Positions 15,001 through 22,656 of a DNA stretch of 28,648 nt are shown one piece after another (within the stretch, counting starts at the first letter, position 1; each line of letters starts with the position of its first letter). The DNA lies in NCBI GenBank assembly GCA_964472545.1, contig CAYYNP010000106.1, positions 1 through 28,648 on the forward strand, in the 5' to 3' direction. The position numbers and the translations under genes are program-made. Origin of the DNA: CAYYNP01 sp964472545. GTDB taxonomy: Bacteria; Planctomycetota; Planctomycetia; Pirellulales; Thermoguttaceae. The notes under the pieces were generated by a model. It saw only the letters and a program-made list of their open reading frames with translations, was not told where the DNA came from and searched no databases.

Positions 15001-16110
15001 CTACGAACCGCCGGGCCGCCTTGAACGCCACAAATCAATCGGCCGCTTCACGCCCGCCGGCCGAGACGGCATCTCGACCTTCGCGCCGGTGCCGGCCGAC
15101 TCGTAGCCGGCGTAGAGCACCTCCATCACCACGCGGCCGTCTTCGCCGGTGACGATTGGCTCCTCCTTCCCCCGCACACATCGGGCGAAATGCCGCATCT
15201 CTTGCGGAAAGCCGTAGTTGAACAACTCCTCGAACACCGGATACGTCCAGCCCTTGGTGTCCGGAGCCTTTTCGACTGCGTAGCCGTAACCCGTCTCGCT
15301 GTACGTGGGCAGGGCGTTGCCCATGTGCAGGTTGGCGTACGTCACGCCGCCGGAGCCGTGGACCTCGATCCGGTCGTCCATCCCGCCCCGCCGGGCCCAA
15401 CTGTTTTCGACCACGCCCACCGCGCCGCCCTCGAACTGGATAATGCAAAGGCTGTCGTCCTCGCCCTCGGTCCGCTCGCCGTGCACGTACGTGCCCATGT
15501 GGCAGAGCACGCTCTCGATCTTCGGCCGATCGAGAAACCACCAGCAGAACGCGATCCCGTGGCAGCCCATGTCCATCAGCACCCCGCCGCCGGAGCGGTC
15601 GACGTCCCAGAACCAGTCGGCGTGCGGCCCAAAGTGTTTTTCGCTCTGCTTGACCTGATAGACCTTGCCAAAAGCCCCTTCGTCGGCCATCTGCTTGGCC
15701 TTGACGTACTTCGGCGTGAAGAACAGTTCCTCGGCGTACATCAGCAGCACCCCCTGGCGGCGGCAGACGTCGAGCATCTCGTCGGCCTCCTCGAGCGTCA
15801 TGCAGAGCGGCTTCTCGCAGACCACGTGTTTGCCGGCGTTGGCCGCGTCGACGGTCAGTTGCGCGTGCAGGTTGTTCGGCGCGGCGATGGTCACCATCTC
15901 GACGTCGCGTTGGCCGAGCATCTCCCGATAATCCAGAAACACCCGCGGGATGCCGTATCGCCCCGCCAACGCCTCGGCATGCCCCGGCGTGGGCGACGCC
16001 ACGGCCACGACCTCGGCCTCCTCCGGCATGATCTGAAACGAGGCAGCGTGAATATCCGCCTCGAATTGCGAGCCGATGATCCCCACTTTGACCTTGCCCG
16101 AGTTCGACAT
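15001..16110 (-). CDS. Gfo/Idh/MocA-family oxidoreductase
   Basis: A 369-residue NAD(P)-dependent dehydrogenase of the glucose-fructose oxidoreductase/inositol dehydrogenase family. The N-terminal Rossmann fold has GIIGSQFEADIH (residues 10-21), and VTIAAPNNLHAQ and the signature EKPLCMTLEEADEML (99-113) carry the catalytic Lys100. The C-terminal substrate domain has SGGGVLMDMGCHGI with Asp180 and His184 in the expected active-site positions. The first glycine motif reads GIIGSQF rather than GxGxxG, which is a tolerated family variant. The substrate, probably a sugar or cyclitol derivative, cannot be read. Planctomycetes carry many such genes. The start is the ATG at 16110 (GGGAG seven bases upstream); the frame extends further 5' without similarity. 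It diverges from the sugar kinase at 16396, which may point to shared carbohydrate use. Confidence 0.93.
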   Translation of the reverse strand: MSNSGKVKVGIIGSQFEADIHAASFQIMPEEAEVVAVASPTPGHAEALAGRYGIPRVFLDYREMLGQRDVEMVTIAAPNNLHAQLTVDAANAGKHVVCEKPLCMTLEEADEMLDVCRRQGVLLMYAEELFFTPKYVKAKQMADEGAFGKVYQVKQSEKHFGPHADWFWDVDRSGGGVLMDMGCHGIAFCWWFLDRPKIESVLCHMGTYVHGERTEGEDDSLCIIQFEGGAVGVVENSWARRGGMDDRIEVHGSGGVTYANLHMGNALPTYSETGYGYAVEKAPDTKGWTYPVFEELFNYGFPQEMRHFARCVRGKEEPIVTGEDGRVVMEVLYAGYESAGTGAKVEMPSRPAGVKRPIDLWRSRRPGGS

Positions 16111-16395
16111 GGCTTGGCTCCCACTTGCGCAGAGAAAGAGAAACGTGCGCCGACCGACAGGCCAATTGTGGTGCCCCGGCCCGAGGCGAACAAGCCGCCC
16201 CAGTCGGCCGGCCTGCCACAAACGGCTCGATTTGGGCCGGTAGGCGGCAAGCGGCACCCCTTACGGGGGGCTAGAAAAGCTCCTCGGCGGCTGCTATGAA
16301 TGTCACTGCCTATTCGGGCGAGTCTAGCCAAGTAGAGGGGTGCGTTCGGGCGTGATGATCAACGTGCAGACTCCCCGCCGTGGAGACCAATCGAA

Positions 16396-17349
16396 GTGGA
16401 AATCGACTGCCTTTGTGCCGGAATCCTGTTTGCCGACGTCGTCTGCTCCCCCGTCGAGCGGGCGCCGGCCGAAGGGGAACTGGTGGCGCCGGAGAGGGTC
16501 CAGCTCTGTCTGGGCGGCTGCGCCAGCAACACCGCACTCGATCTGGCCCGGCTCGGGGTGAACGTCTCCGCGACCGGCTGCGTGGGCGAAGACGTCTTCG
16601 GGCAATTCATCATCGATCAACTCGCCGACGGCGGCGTCGAGGTCGGCGGAATCCACCGGCTCGGGGGCATTCACACCGCCTGTACGATGGTCATCAACGT
16701 CCAAGGCCAAGACCGCCGCTTCATCGCCTCGCCGGGGGCCAACACCCGATTCACCGTCGACCACATTCCCGCCGAGTTGCTCGCACAAGCCAAGGTCCTC
16801 TACATCGGTGGCTATCTGATGCTGTTGGACTTCGAGAACCGGCGCTCTGTCGAGATGCTGCGGACCGCCCGGGCGGCGGGCACCAAGGTGGTGCTCGACG
16901 TGGTCGGCATCGGCGGGGCCGAGTGTTTCGACCGCGTGGCGATGATGCTGCCGGAAACCGATGTCTTTCTGCCCAACGACGACGAGGCCGCCGCGTTGAC
17001 CGGGCTCGATGACCCGCTCGAACAAGCCCAGCGTTTCCGCGACGCCGGCGCCCAAACGGTCGTCATCACCCAGGGCGACCGCGGCAGCCTGCTGGTCGGC
17101 GACGGCCTGCGGCTGCGTTCCGGCGTCTATCCGACCGAGTTCGTCGGCGGCACCGGCTCCGGCGACGCCTTCGACGCCGGCTTCATCGCCGGCATGCTCG
17201 CCGGCGAAGATCCGGCCGGCTGCCTCCGCTGGGGAAGCGCCTTGGGCGCAAGTTGCGTCCGCTCTATCGCGGCCACCGAAAGCGTCTTCAACCGCCAAGA
17301 GGCGGAAGCCTTCATGCAAGCACATACACTTCCGATCGAAACGTTCTAG
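16396..17349 (+). CDS. PfkB-family carbohydrate kinase
   Basis: A 317-residue ribokinase-type kinase that transfers phosphate from ATP to a sugar or nucleoside. It shows the N-terminal signature LGGCASNTALDLARLG (39-54), GCVGEDVFGQ, the hinge PNDDEAAALTG (193-203), ITQGDRGSL (224-232) and the C-terminal GGTGSGDAFDAGF (251-263), whose anion hole and catalytic base Asp257 are intact. The start is a GTG at 16396 with GGAG about ten bases upstream. Specificity is unknown; fructokinase, ribokinase and adenosine kinase relatives share these motifs. It ends 28 bases before pfkA in the same direction, so the two are probably one transcript. The 285 bases upstream separate it from the divergent oxidoreductase and hold no gene. 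Confidence 0.92.
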   Translation: MEIDCLCAGILFADVVCSPVERAPAEGELVAPERVQLCLGGCASNTALDLARLGVNVSATGCVGEDVFGQFIIDQLADGGVEVGGIHRLGGIHTACTMVINVQGQDRRFIASPGANTRFTVDHIPAELLAQAKVLYIGGYLMLLDFENRRSVEMLRTARAAGTKVVLDVVGIGGAECFDRVAMMLPETDVFLPNDDEAAALTGLDDPLEQAQRFRDAGAQTVVITQGDRGSLLVGDGLRLRSGVYPTEFVGGTGSGDAFDAGFIAGMLAGEDPAGCLRWGSALGASCVRSIAATESVFNRQEAEAFMQAHTLPIETF

Positions 17350-17377
17350 AAGAAATAAGAATAAGCAAAGGCCGATC

Positions 17378-18367
17378 ATGAGAATCGCAGTACTATGCAG
17401 CGGCGGCGACGCCCCGGGAATGAACCCTTGCCTGCGGGCAATCGTCCGCGGCGCGCTGACCGCCGGCCACGAAGTGGTCGGCGTCCGCCGAGGTTTCCAG
17501 GGATTGCTCGACGAGGAGTTCTACGTCAACTCCGACGGCGAGGCCCTGCTGCGCCTCCGCTCGGTATCGAACCTCTCCAAGCGCGGCGGTACGATCCTGC
17601 TAAGCAGCCGCAGCGAAGAGTTCCGCACCGAGGCCGGCCGCCAAAAGGCGGTCGACGTGCTCAAGCGGCACAAAATCGACGCCCTGATCCCCATCGGCGG
17701 CGACGGCACGTTTCACGGCGCCGTGGCGATTGCCCAACTGTGGGACGGCCAGATCATCGGCTGCCCGGGCACGATCGACAACGACCTGATGGGTACCGAC
17801 TACACGATCGGCTTTGCCACCGCGGTCCACACGGCCGTCGAGGCGCTCGACAAGCTCCGCGACACGGCTGAGAGCCACGAGCGGCTGTTCTTGGTCGAGG
17901 TGATGGGCCGCCACAGCGGCTACATCGCGCTCTACACCGCGTTGGCCGGCGGGGCCGAGGTGGCCGCCATCCCGGAGACCGAGACCAACGTGCCCCAGAT
18001 CGTCCAGCACTTGCAGGTGCTCAAAGCCCGCGGCAAGCTCTCGATCATGATCGTGGTGGCCGAAGGCGACGAGGCCGGCGGCGCCGCGATCCTCAACGAG
18101 GGTCTCAAGAAGGCCGGCTGCCCGTTCCAAACCCGCGTACTCACCCTCGGCCATCTCCAGCGCGGCGGCACGCCCGTGCCCGACGACCGCATCCTCGCCA
18201 GCCGCTTAGGCGATTTCGCCGTGCAGGCCGTCACCGAAGGCGAGACCGGCGCCATGGCCGGCGAGATGAACCACCAACTCGTGCTCACCCCCTTCCAAGA
18301 CACCTACGCCACGCACAAGCCGGTGCCGGAGGAGTTGGTAAAGTTGTTGGCGACTTTGGCGAGTTAA
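17378..18367 (+). CDS. pfkA: 6-phosphofructokinase, ATP-type residues
   Basis: PfkA phosphorylates fructose 6-phosphate to fructose 1,6-bisphosphate in glycolysis. The 329-residue protein has all family motifs in order: LCSGGDAPGMN (7-16), IGGDGTFHGA (106-115), CPGTIDNDL (129-137, catalytic Asp134), VMGRHSGYIA (175-184), PE near 199-200 and LGHLQRGGTPVPDDR. Gly at the GGDG position and Gly before TIDND are what ATP-dependent enzymes carry; PPi-dependent enzymes have Asp and Lys there. The length fits the bacterial allosteric enzyme. The ATG at 17378 is preceded by AAAGG. It lies directly downstream of the PfkB-type kinase and ends before an intrinsic terminator. Confidence 0.95.
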   Translation: MRIAVLCSGGDAPGMNPCLRAIVRGALTAGHEVVGVRRGFQGLLDEEFYVNSDGEALLRLRSVSNLSKRGGTILLSSRSEEFRTEAGRQKAVDVLKRHKIDALIPIGGDGTFHGAVAIAQLWDGQIIGCPGTIDNDLMGTDYTIGFATAVHTAVEALDKLRDTAESHERLFLVEVMGRHSGYIALYTALAGGAEVAAIPETETNVPQIVQHLQVLKARGKLSIMIVVAEGDEAGGAAILNEGLKKAGCPFQTRVLTLGHLQRGGTPVPDDRILASRLGDFAVQAVTEGETGAMAGEMNHQLVLTPFQDTYATHKPVPEELVKLLATLAS

Positions 18368-18400
18368 CGGCCCGTTGAAGAAGTAGGAGTTTGAGAATTC

Positions 18401-18481
18401 GGGTGCCACTGCTGGCTTGCCCAGCAGTTTTTTTTGGTTAGCTTCGACTCCGCACTGCTGGGCAAGCCAGCAGTGACACCC
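18401..18481. repeat. Large inverted repeat containing two stem-loops
   Basis: Arms of 27 bases (18401-18427 and 18455-18481) are complementary except at one position, with a 27-base loop that starts with the T-run. Each arm is itself self-complementary around CTGCTGG/CCAGCAG, so the element can fold either as one long hairpin or as two short ones. It lies between pfkA and the convergent 140-residue protein gene. It differs in sequence from the palindromes at 1732 and 14876. Confidence 0.85.
18408..18435 (+). terminator. Intrinsic terminator downstream of pfkA
   Basis: An 8-bp perfect stem (ACTGCTGG with CCAGCAGT) and a 5-base loop are followed directly by eight T residues. This is the clearest Rho-independent terminator in the window and lies about 40 bases after the pfkA stop. 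It is formed by the left arm of the larger inverted repeat. Confidence 0.8.
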
Positions 18482-18538
18482 AGCGCGACGGGCATGGCCA
18501 ACTGGTTGCCTCGTTCGCTGAACCGCGGTTCCATCCAC

Positions 18539-18961
18539 CTACCAGAACTTCCACCAAGGACGTCTCGGCTTCCAAGGCTGCCAGACGACGTCGCGCACGT
18601 CCGCCTGAAAACGCGCCCGGTAGGTAGAGCCGGTAACGATGCCGTCGGCGAATTCTTCGAGTTCGGGACATACGTAGACGTCGTTGCCAAGTCCGAACTC
18701 CCGTGACTCGACGCGAATGAACAGCAGCCGAAAGTTGCCGCGGCCGAGTTTCCAGTGCCCTTGTGGCGCAGCGAGGTACGCGGAGTCGTCGGACCAGACG
18801 ATGCTGGGGTTGCACTCGTAGAACTCCATGCCGTTGGAAAGCACCAGCGTCCCCATGGTCGGTGCGCTCATGGCGAACTCAATTGCGTCGCTTATCTTGG
18901 CGAAATGAAGGCGGTTTGGGCTCCGCAGGGCGACGCTTGCCGCTGAATTCGATAGAGTCAT
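18539..18961 (-). CDS. Unknown 140-residue protein, paralogue of 20385-20807
   Basis: A soluble protein with no signal peptide. ATG at 18961 has GGGAGG six bases upstream. It aligns end to end without gaps with the protein encoded at 20385-20807, at roughly 70 percent identity by eye. The shared core is GTLVLSNGM, PSIVWSDDS-YLAAPQ, HWKLGRG-FRLLFIRVE and DVRDVVWQPWK, and both end in a Trp-rich basic tail (WWKFW). The PSIVWSDDSxYLA segment resembles a single beta-propeller blade, but one blade cannot close a propeller. I do not recognise the family and assign no function. It is the last gene of a minus-strand group with the lipoprotein gene. Confidence 0.82.
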   Translation of the reverse strand: MTLSNSAASVALRSPNRLHFAKISDAIEFAMSAPTMGTLVLSNGMEFYECNPSIVWSDDSAYLAAPQGHWKLGRGNFRLLFIRVESREFGLGNDVYVCPELEEFADGIVTGSTYRARFQADVRDVVWQPWKPRRPWWKFW

Positions 18962-19032
18962 CGTCGGCCTCCCGATCGGTCCGCACGTGGAGAAACAACG
19001 GGGCGGGAGCTACCGACCCCTTGTCTCTTCCG

Positions 19033-20118
19033 TCAGAGTTTCCGCCGCAGGCTGCGGGCCATCGCCCTGAACTCGGGCAGGTACTCGTCGCTCGCGTCGG
19101 CACGGACGCGCCCTACGATCGCGATGTAACTGGCGCCGTCGAAGAGCATCACCTGGTAGAGGATCAGCGGCGCCGCCGAATCGTCTTCTTCGGCGTCGGC
19201 CAGCGATTCGAATCCGTCGAGGCCGTCGATGGTTATCGGCTGCGTGGACGTCACCGAAACGATCTTCGTGGCCGCCGTCTGGTGCAGATGCCGCAGAGCG
19301 TATTCCCGCTCGTCATCGACGGCCACGTTGCCCAGCGACGGCGTGACGATAAAGAACGGATCGCCCGGCGACTCGCCCGGAATCACGCCGTCTTTGGTGT
19401 AGATCAACGACTTGCCGACGCTGATGTTGGGTGTGAGCTTCAGCTTCTTCGAAGCCACGACGGTAAACGGCGCGTCGCTGCCCGGGGCGGGCGGCGGCGA
19501 GTTATCCAGTTGCGTGCCCACGACCACGCCGCGCAGCTCGGCCGAGAACTCGCCCTTGAGGAACTTCGGAAACGTGGCCGTGATGATGGTCGTCTTCCGT
19601 TGGTTGCCGAAAACCAGCAACCACTTGAGAAAAACGCCCCCGCCGGGCCCGGGCTGCTGGAAATGGATCAACACGCCAGTCAGCCCGTCGACCTCGACTT
19701 CCTCTTTGCTCAGCAGCGTCCACCCATTGGCCCGCATCTTCTGAGCCGTGAAGCCGGCCGTACACTCTTCATACGGCCCGGGCACGCTCACGGCCATCAC
19801 CGACGAAAACGCGTTGGGCTGGACGAAACCGTGAAACGAATCGGCCTCCTCGAACCCCTCCGGCCGCGGCAGCCGCACGCCGACCGCCGGAAAGGTGACG
19901 TACTCGCCCACCGGCGCCCCTCGGGCCAGTTCGGCCAACGGCCGCCGAACGACCTGCCGGGGCGTCGGAGAAGCCCGCTGCGTCGTGGTCTTGCGCGTCT
20001 TCTTCGTCTTCCTCGCGGCTGCTTTCCAATCGTCGGGCAACTTCGGGGCACTGCAACCGAAAAGCAAGCCCGCCGACAGCACGAAACAACCGATCCCCAG
20101 AATCTGCCTGGCACTCAT
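19033..20118 (-). CDS. Lipoprotein of unknown function
   Basis: A 361-residue protein with a lipoprotein signal peptide (MSARQILGIGCFVLSAGLLF then Gly-Cys; lipobox LFGC, Cys22). A Lys/Arg/Thr-rich linker (KAAARKTKKTRKTTTQR) follows. Two similar-looking halves then come: each begins with a hydrophobic beta segment (FPAVGVRLPRP; FTVVASKKLKLTP) and contains a DGLTG/DGLDG turn and a final hydrophobic-plus-helix stretch (KWLLVFGNQRKTTIITATFP; YIAIVGRVRADASDEYLPEF). This resembles tandem PsbP/DcrB-like folds, which is inference. The ATG at 20118 with GGGAGG six bases upstream is preferred over a TTG at 20124. It probably faces the periplasm from a membrane anchor. Genes for two 140-residue paralogues flank it on the same strand. 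Confidence 0.85.
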   Translation of the reverse strand: MSARQILGIGCFVLSAGLLFGCSAPKLPDDWKAAARKTKKTRKTTTQRASPTPRQVVRRPLAELARGAPVGEYVTFPAVGVRLPRPEGFEEADSFHGFVQPNAFSSVMAVSVPGPYEECTAGFTAQKMRANGWTLLSKEEVEVDGLTGVLIHFQQPGPGGGVFLKWLLVFGNQRKTTIITATFPKFLKGEFSAELRGVVVGTQLDNSPPPAPGSDAPFTVVASKKLKLTPNISVGKSLIYTKDGVIPGESPGDPFFIVTPSLGNVAVDDEREYALRHLHQTAATKIVSVTSTQPITIDGLDGFESLADAEEDDSAAPLILYQVMLFDGASYIAIVGRVRADASDEYLPEFRAMARSLRRKL

Positions 20119-20152
20119 ACCCAACCTCCCGTGCTTGCCGCCGGAGTGGTTC

Positions 20153-20440
20153 TCATCGAGCCGCGTCGATCGATGAATCCGAGGTGCCGCTGCCCGATGC
20201 CGTCACCTTCAGTGTATCGAGTTCGTGGACGCGCTGCCACCAGTTTCGCCGCCGTTCGTACAACTCCCAGTCCGTCTTCGGCTCCCCTTCGCCGGTGATC
20301 TTCTCCGCCACGATCGAATAGACCACCTCGAAGGTCTTCCACGGCAGCAATCGGACGCGGTGCGTCGAGGCGTACCCTACGTGCCTACCAGAATCTCCAC
20401 CAAGCGCGCCTTCGTTTCCAAGGCTGCCAGACCACGTCAC
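20153..20440 (-). CDS. Possible small gene or gene fragment
   Basis: The frame is open for 95 codons from an ATG at 20440 that lies inside the upstream 140-residue protein gene; the two overlap by 56 bases. The part after the overlap (about residue 20 onward) looks genuinely coding: GC-rich third positions and a sensible mix of residues such as TFEVVYSIVAEKITG and KTDWELYERRRNWWQRV. No good ribosome-binding site or ATG precedes that part. It could be a translationally coupled small gene, or the 3' remnant of a longer gene truncated when the neighbouring paralogue was duplicated or inserted. No family recognised. Confidence 0.4.
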   Translation of the reverse strand: MTWSGSLGNEGALGGDSGRHVGYASTHRVRLLPWKTFEVVYSIVAEKITGEGEPKTDWELYERRRNWWQRVHELDTLKVTASGSGTSDSSIDAAR

Positions 20441-20807
20441 GTACGTCGACTTGAAAACGCGTCCGGTACGCGGAGCCGGTCACGATGCCGTCGGTGAACT
20501 GTTCGAGTTCGGGGCATGGATAGACTTCGCCGCCAAATCCGAACTCCCGCGTCTCAACTCGAATGAACAACAAGCGGAAGCCACCACGACCGAGTTTCCA
20601 GTGATTCTGCGGTGCGGCGAGGTACTGCGAGTCGTCGGACCAGACTATGCTGGGGCTGCACAGGTGGAACTTCATACCGTTGGAAAGCACCAACGTCCCG
20701 TAGGTCGGAGCACCCATCGCGATCTCGGTGGCGTAGGCCATGGTGGCGACATGAATGCCGTCTGGACTGGGCAATTCGACGCTCGTGGCGTAGTTGGAGA
20801 TCATCAT
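20385..20807 (-). CDS. Unknown 140-residue protein, paralogue of 18539-18961
   Basis: The second copy of the paralogous pair. The start is set at ATG 20807 (a second ATG follows at once) because it gives exactly the length of the sister protein and a gap-free alignment over all 140 residues; the open frame continues about 39 codons further upstream into a palindromic repeat. No strong Shine-Dalgarno is seen. Conserved features are the SIVWSDDSQYLAAPQ, HWKLGRGGFRLLFIRVE and DVRDVVWQPWK segments and the terminal RRAWWRFW. The divergence lies mainly in the first 35 residues. The function is unknown. It is the first gene of the minus-strand group that includes the lipoprotein. Confidence 0.8.
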   Translation of the reverse strand: MMISNYATSVELPSPDGIHVATMAYATEIAMGAPTYGTLVLSNGMKFHLCSPSIVWSDDSQYLAAPQNHWKLGRGGFRLLFIRVETREFGFGGEVYPCPELEQFTDGIVTGSAYRTRFQVDVRDVVWQPWKRRRAWWRFW

Positions 20808-20858
20808 CGTACACCGGCAGAACGGTCGTCGGGGGAAACGTCGATCAACATCAGACAA

Positions 20859-20922
20859 GATAACAGGATCAACGGGATGCGGCGACCGCGTCGTTATCCC
20901 GTATCCCGTTGATCCTGTTATC
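20859..20922. repeat. Palindrome with 20-bp perfect arms
   Basis: Arms 20859-20878 and 20903-20922 (left arm GATAACAGGATCAACGGGAT) are perfectly complementary, extendable by two bases with one mismatch, and separated by 24 bases. It lies about 50 bases upstream of the 20807 start codon. The composition is much more AT-rich than the surrounding genes. It is a different sequence family from the other palindromes in the window. Confidence 0.85.
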
Positions 20923-21432
20923 ACCTCTTATCACGTCGGTCGTTTCCACGGCCCCAACGTCTGCACGTACACGCAATCGGTCGACCGCATTTCTTCAATT
21001 ACCGGAAGGCACTTCGTTGTCAAGATTCGTCGGCGAATAGGCACCGCGAGGCGCCACTTCGATCGATTTCCGTAAATCGTGTTACACAAATGCCATATGG
21101 CGATCACTGCGTGTCGAAGATCGGGCGCTGGGCGGCGCTGAGTTTGTACTCGAGGTCGAGCAATCCAAGATCGATGTAACGTGCTTCGTGATAGAGGGTT
21201 AAGTCCGTTGCTGGCGGGTTCTTCGCGCACAGCCCTGGTGGGCCGTGCTTCACCCCTCCCGTATCGCGAAACTTAAGCCCTTGAAGCGACGTAAGTTACA
21301 GTATCCTCGCATACGCCCTCACGCGCCGGCGCGCGTCAATCGCCGACCCCGTTTCTTGGTTGCCCGATTCGCTTGCGTCGGCTACAACCAGAGTAGGGCG
21401 TCGGCTTGGTTCAGAGGCTGGAGGTGCTGGTA
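20923..21432. other. Lower-GC intergenic region with a possible gene remnant
   Basis: About 510 bases precede the secreted protein gene at 21433 and are visibly poorer in GC than neighbouring genes. On the minus strand 21104-21295 is open for 63 codons between stops and reads like a protein end (for example YHEARYIDLGLLDLEYKL), but it has no good start codon and different codon use. I cannot support a functional gene. The Shine-Dalgarno of the 21433 gene (GGAGG) is at the right edge. Confidence 0.4.
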
Positions 21433-22557
21433 ATGGCCCATTCGATTTCGCGAATGCGACTTGGCTGCCGTTGGGGCGTGGTGTTGATGGTGGTCATGGC
21501 GTGCGGCCTCGTCACGGCGGCCGAAACGCCGCGGACGACCGAGGACCACTCGATGGCCGACGGGCCGGGGGAATACGTGCCGCCGACGGAGGTCGATATC
21601 TCGGGGCCGTATCATGCCTGGATCGACGGCGAGCACTTTCACTCGACGCTCGATATCTGGGGGCCCAAGGCGACGCTGAAGATCGCCATGGACGGGCAAG
21701 ACCGGCCGATGGTCGGGATGTTCGTCAACAACAAGATGCAAGTGGTCGCCAAGTACGGGGCCGAGAACTTCAACCTCACCACGATGGCGCTGACGGAGTT
21801 CAATGGCGTCGATTTCTACGGCGAATACCGGCGGGTCGACGAGACGGTCGGGGCCAAGGTCGCCCGGATCGTGCTGCGGCCCATCTGGTGGGACGGCGGC
21901 GGCGGCCGGAAGGTCAAGATGCCCATGCCGCGGCAGATGTCCGACGTGCCCGGGCATTATGGGCTGACGTTGACCAAAGACGGCAAGACGATCAACACCC
22001 GCGCCCGCGTTAAGGTCGACCAGGGGGTCCTCACCATGGACGCCGGCGGGCGCGAGTACCGCTGCGATTTCAGCCAGAGCGAGCTGTTCCCGCTCTACTG
22101 GAAGGGCAACCGGATGGATACCTTCAAGATCACGGCCACCGAAGACGGTTTCACCGGCAAGCTGACCAAGGAGATCGGCGACAAGACCGAGGAGTACGAG
22201 GTCGGGATGGTCAAAGGCGAGGGCGGCAGCGGCGGCGACGATCCGGATTGGACCTACGTCTACGACGCGATCATCGCCAACAGCCCGCCGATCTACATCG
22301 CCAAACTCACACTGCACGAAGACGAAGCCAGGCTGGCGATCGACGTCCGCGGCGAGAAGGCCACGATGACCGGCTCGCTGGTCGACGGCGTGCTCAGCGG
22401 CACCGGCCAGCGCGGCCGGGTGACGTGTTCGATTCGGGCGGAAGAGAACGCCAACGGCTTTGCCGGGCTGTTTCGCACGGGCAGCGGGGCCAGCGTGCGG
22501 CAGTTTCCGATCGTGTTGCGCAACCGCCCGGGCTTGACCGCAGGGCCGGCCTGGTGA
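21433..22557 (+). CDS. Secreted protein of unknown function
   Basis: A 374-residue protein with an N-terminal signal peptide (hydrophobic core WGVVLMVVMACGLVTA, likely cleavage after AAE). The ATG at 21433 has GGAGG about eight bases upstream. The mature part is beta-rich with repeated elements of a similar pattern: HSTLDIWGPKATLKIAMDG, HYGLTLTKDGKTINTRARV, FKITATEDGFTGKLTKEIGDK and AKLTLHEDEARLAIDVRGE. It may be built of two or three related beta-sandwich modules. A Gly-rich hinge (GEGGSGGDD) separates the last one. No enzyme motif is visible. It is followed by a PQQ-propeller protein in the same direction after about 100 bases, so both may be exported together. Confidence 0.82.
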   Translation: MAHSISRMRLGCRWGVVLMVVMACGLVTAAETPRTTEDHSMADGPGEYVPPTEVDISGPYHAWIDGEHFHSTLDIWGPKATLKIAMDGQDRPMVGMFVNNKMQVVAKYGAENFNLTTMALTEFNGVDFYGEYRRVDETVGAKVARIVLRPIWWDGGGGRKVKMPMPRQMSDVPGHYGLTLTKDGKTINTRARVKVDQGVLTMDAGGREYRCDFSQSELFPLYWKGNRMDTFKITATEDGFTGKLTKEIGDKTEEYEVGMVKGEGGSGGDDPDWTYVYDAIIANSPPIYIAKLTLHEDEARLAIDVRGEKATMTGSLVDGVLSGTGQRGRVTCSIRAEENANGFAGLFRTGSGASVRQFPIVLRNRPGLTAGPAW

Positions 22558-22656
22558 CGGCGTCGCGAAGAGATCGCAGCGAGCGGCAAGCCACCGAACG
22601 AGGCATCACGATACAAGGCAACTTCTGAAATGGCGAGAAACGCCCGAGGTTCGAGT

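Noticed and set aside
12599..15031. Minus-strand open frame of 810 codons opposite the DsbD-type gene
   Set aside because: Its translation is Arg/His/Gln-rich low-complexity typical of an antisense shadow; the plus-strand DsbD motifs and cysteines are complete.
16256..16290. Hairpin CCCC-TTAC-GGGG upstream of the sugar kinase as an attenuator
   Set aside because: The stem is only about four to five base pairs with no T-run and no leader frame, so it is too weak to call.
20931..21230. Minus-strand 99-codon open frame
   Set aside because: Arg/Pro-rich translation with no clear start; another frame of the same stretch looks more protein-like, so I record only a possible remnant there.
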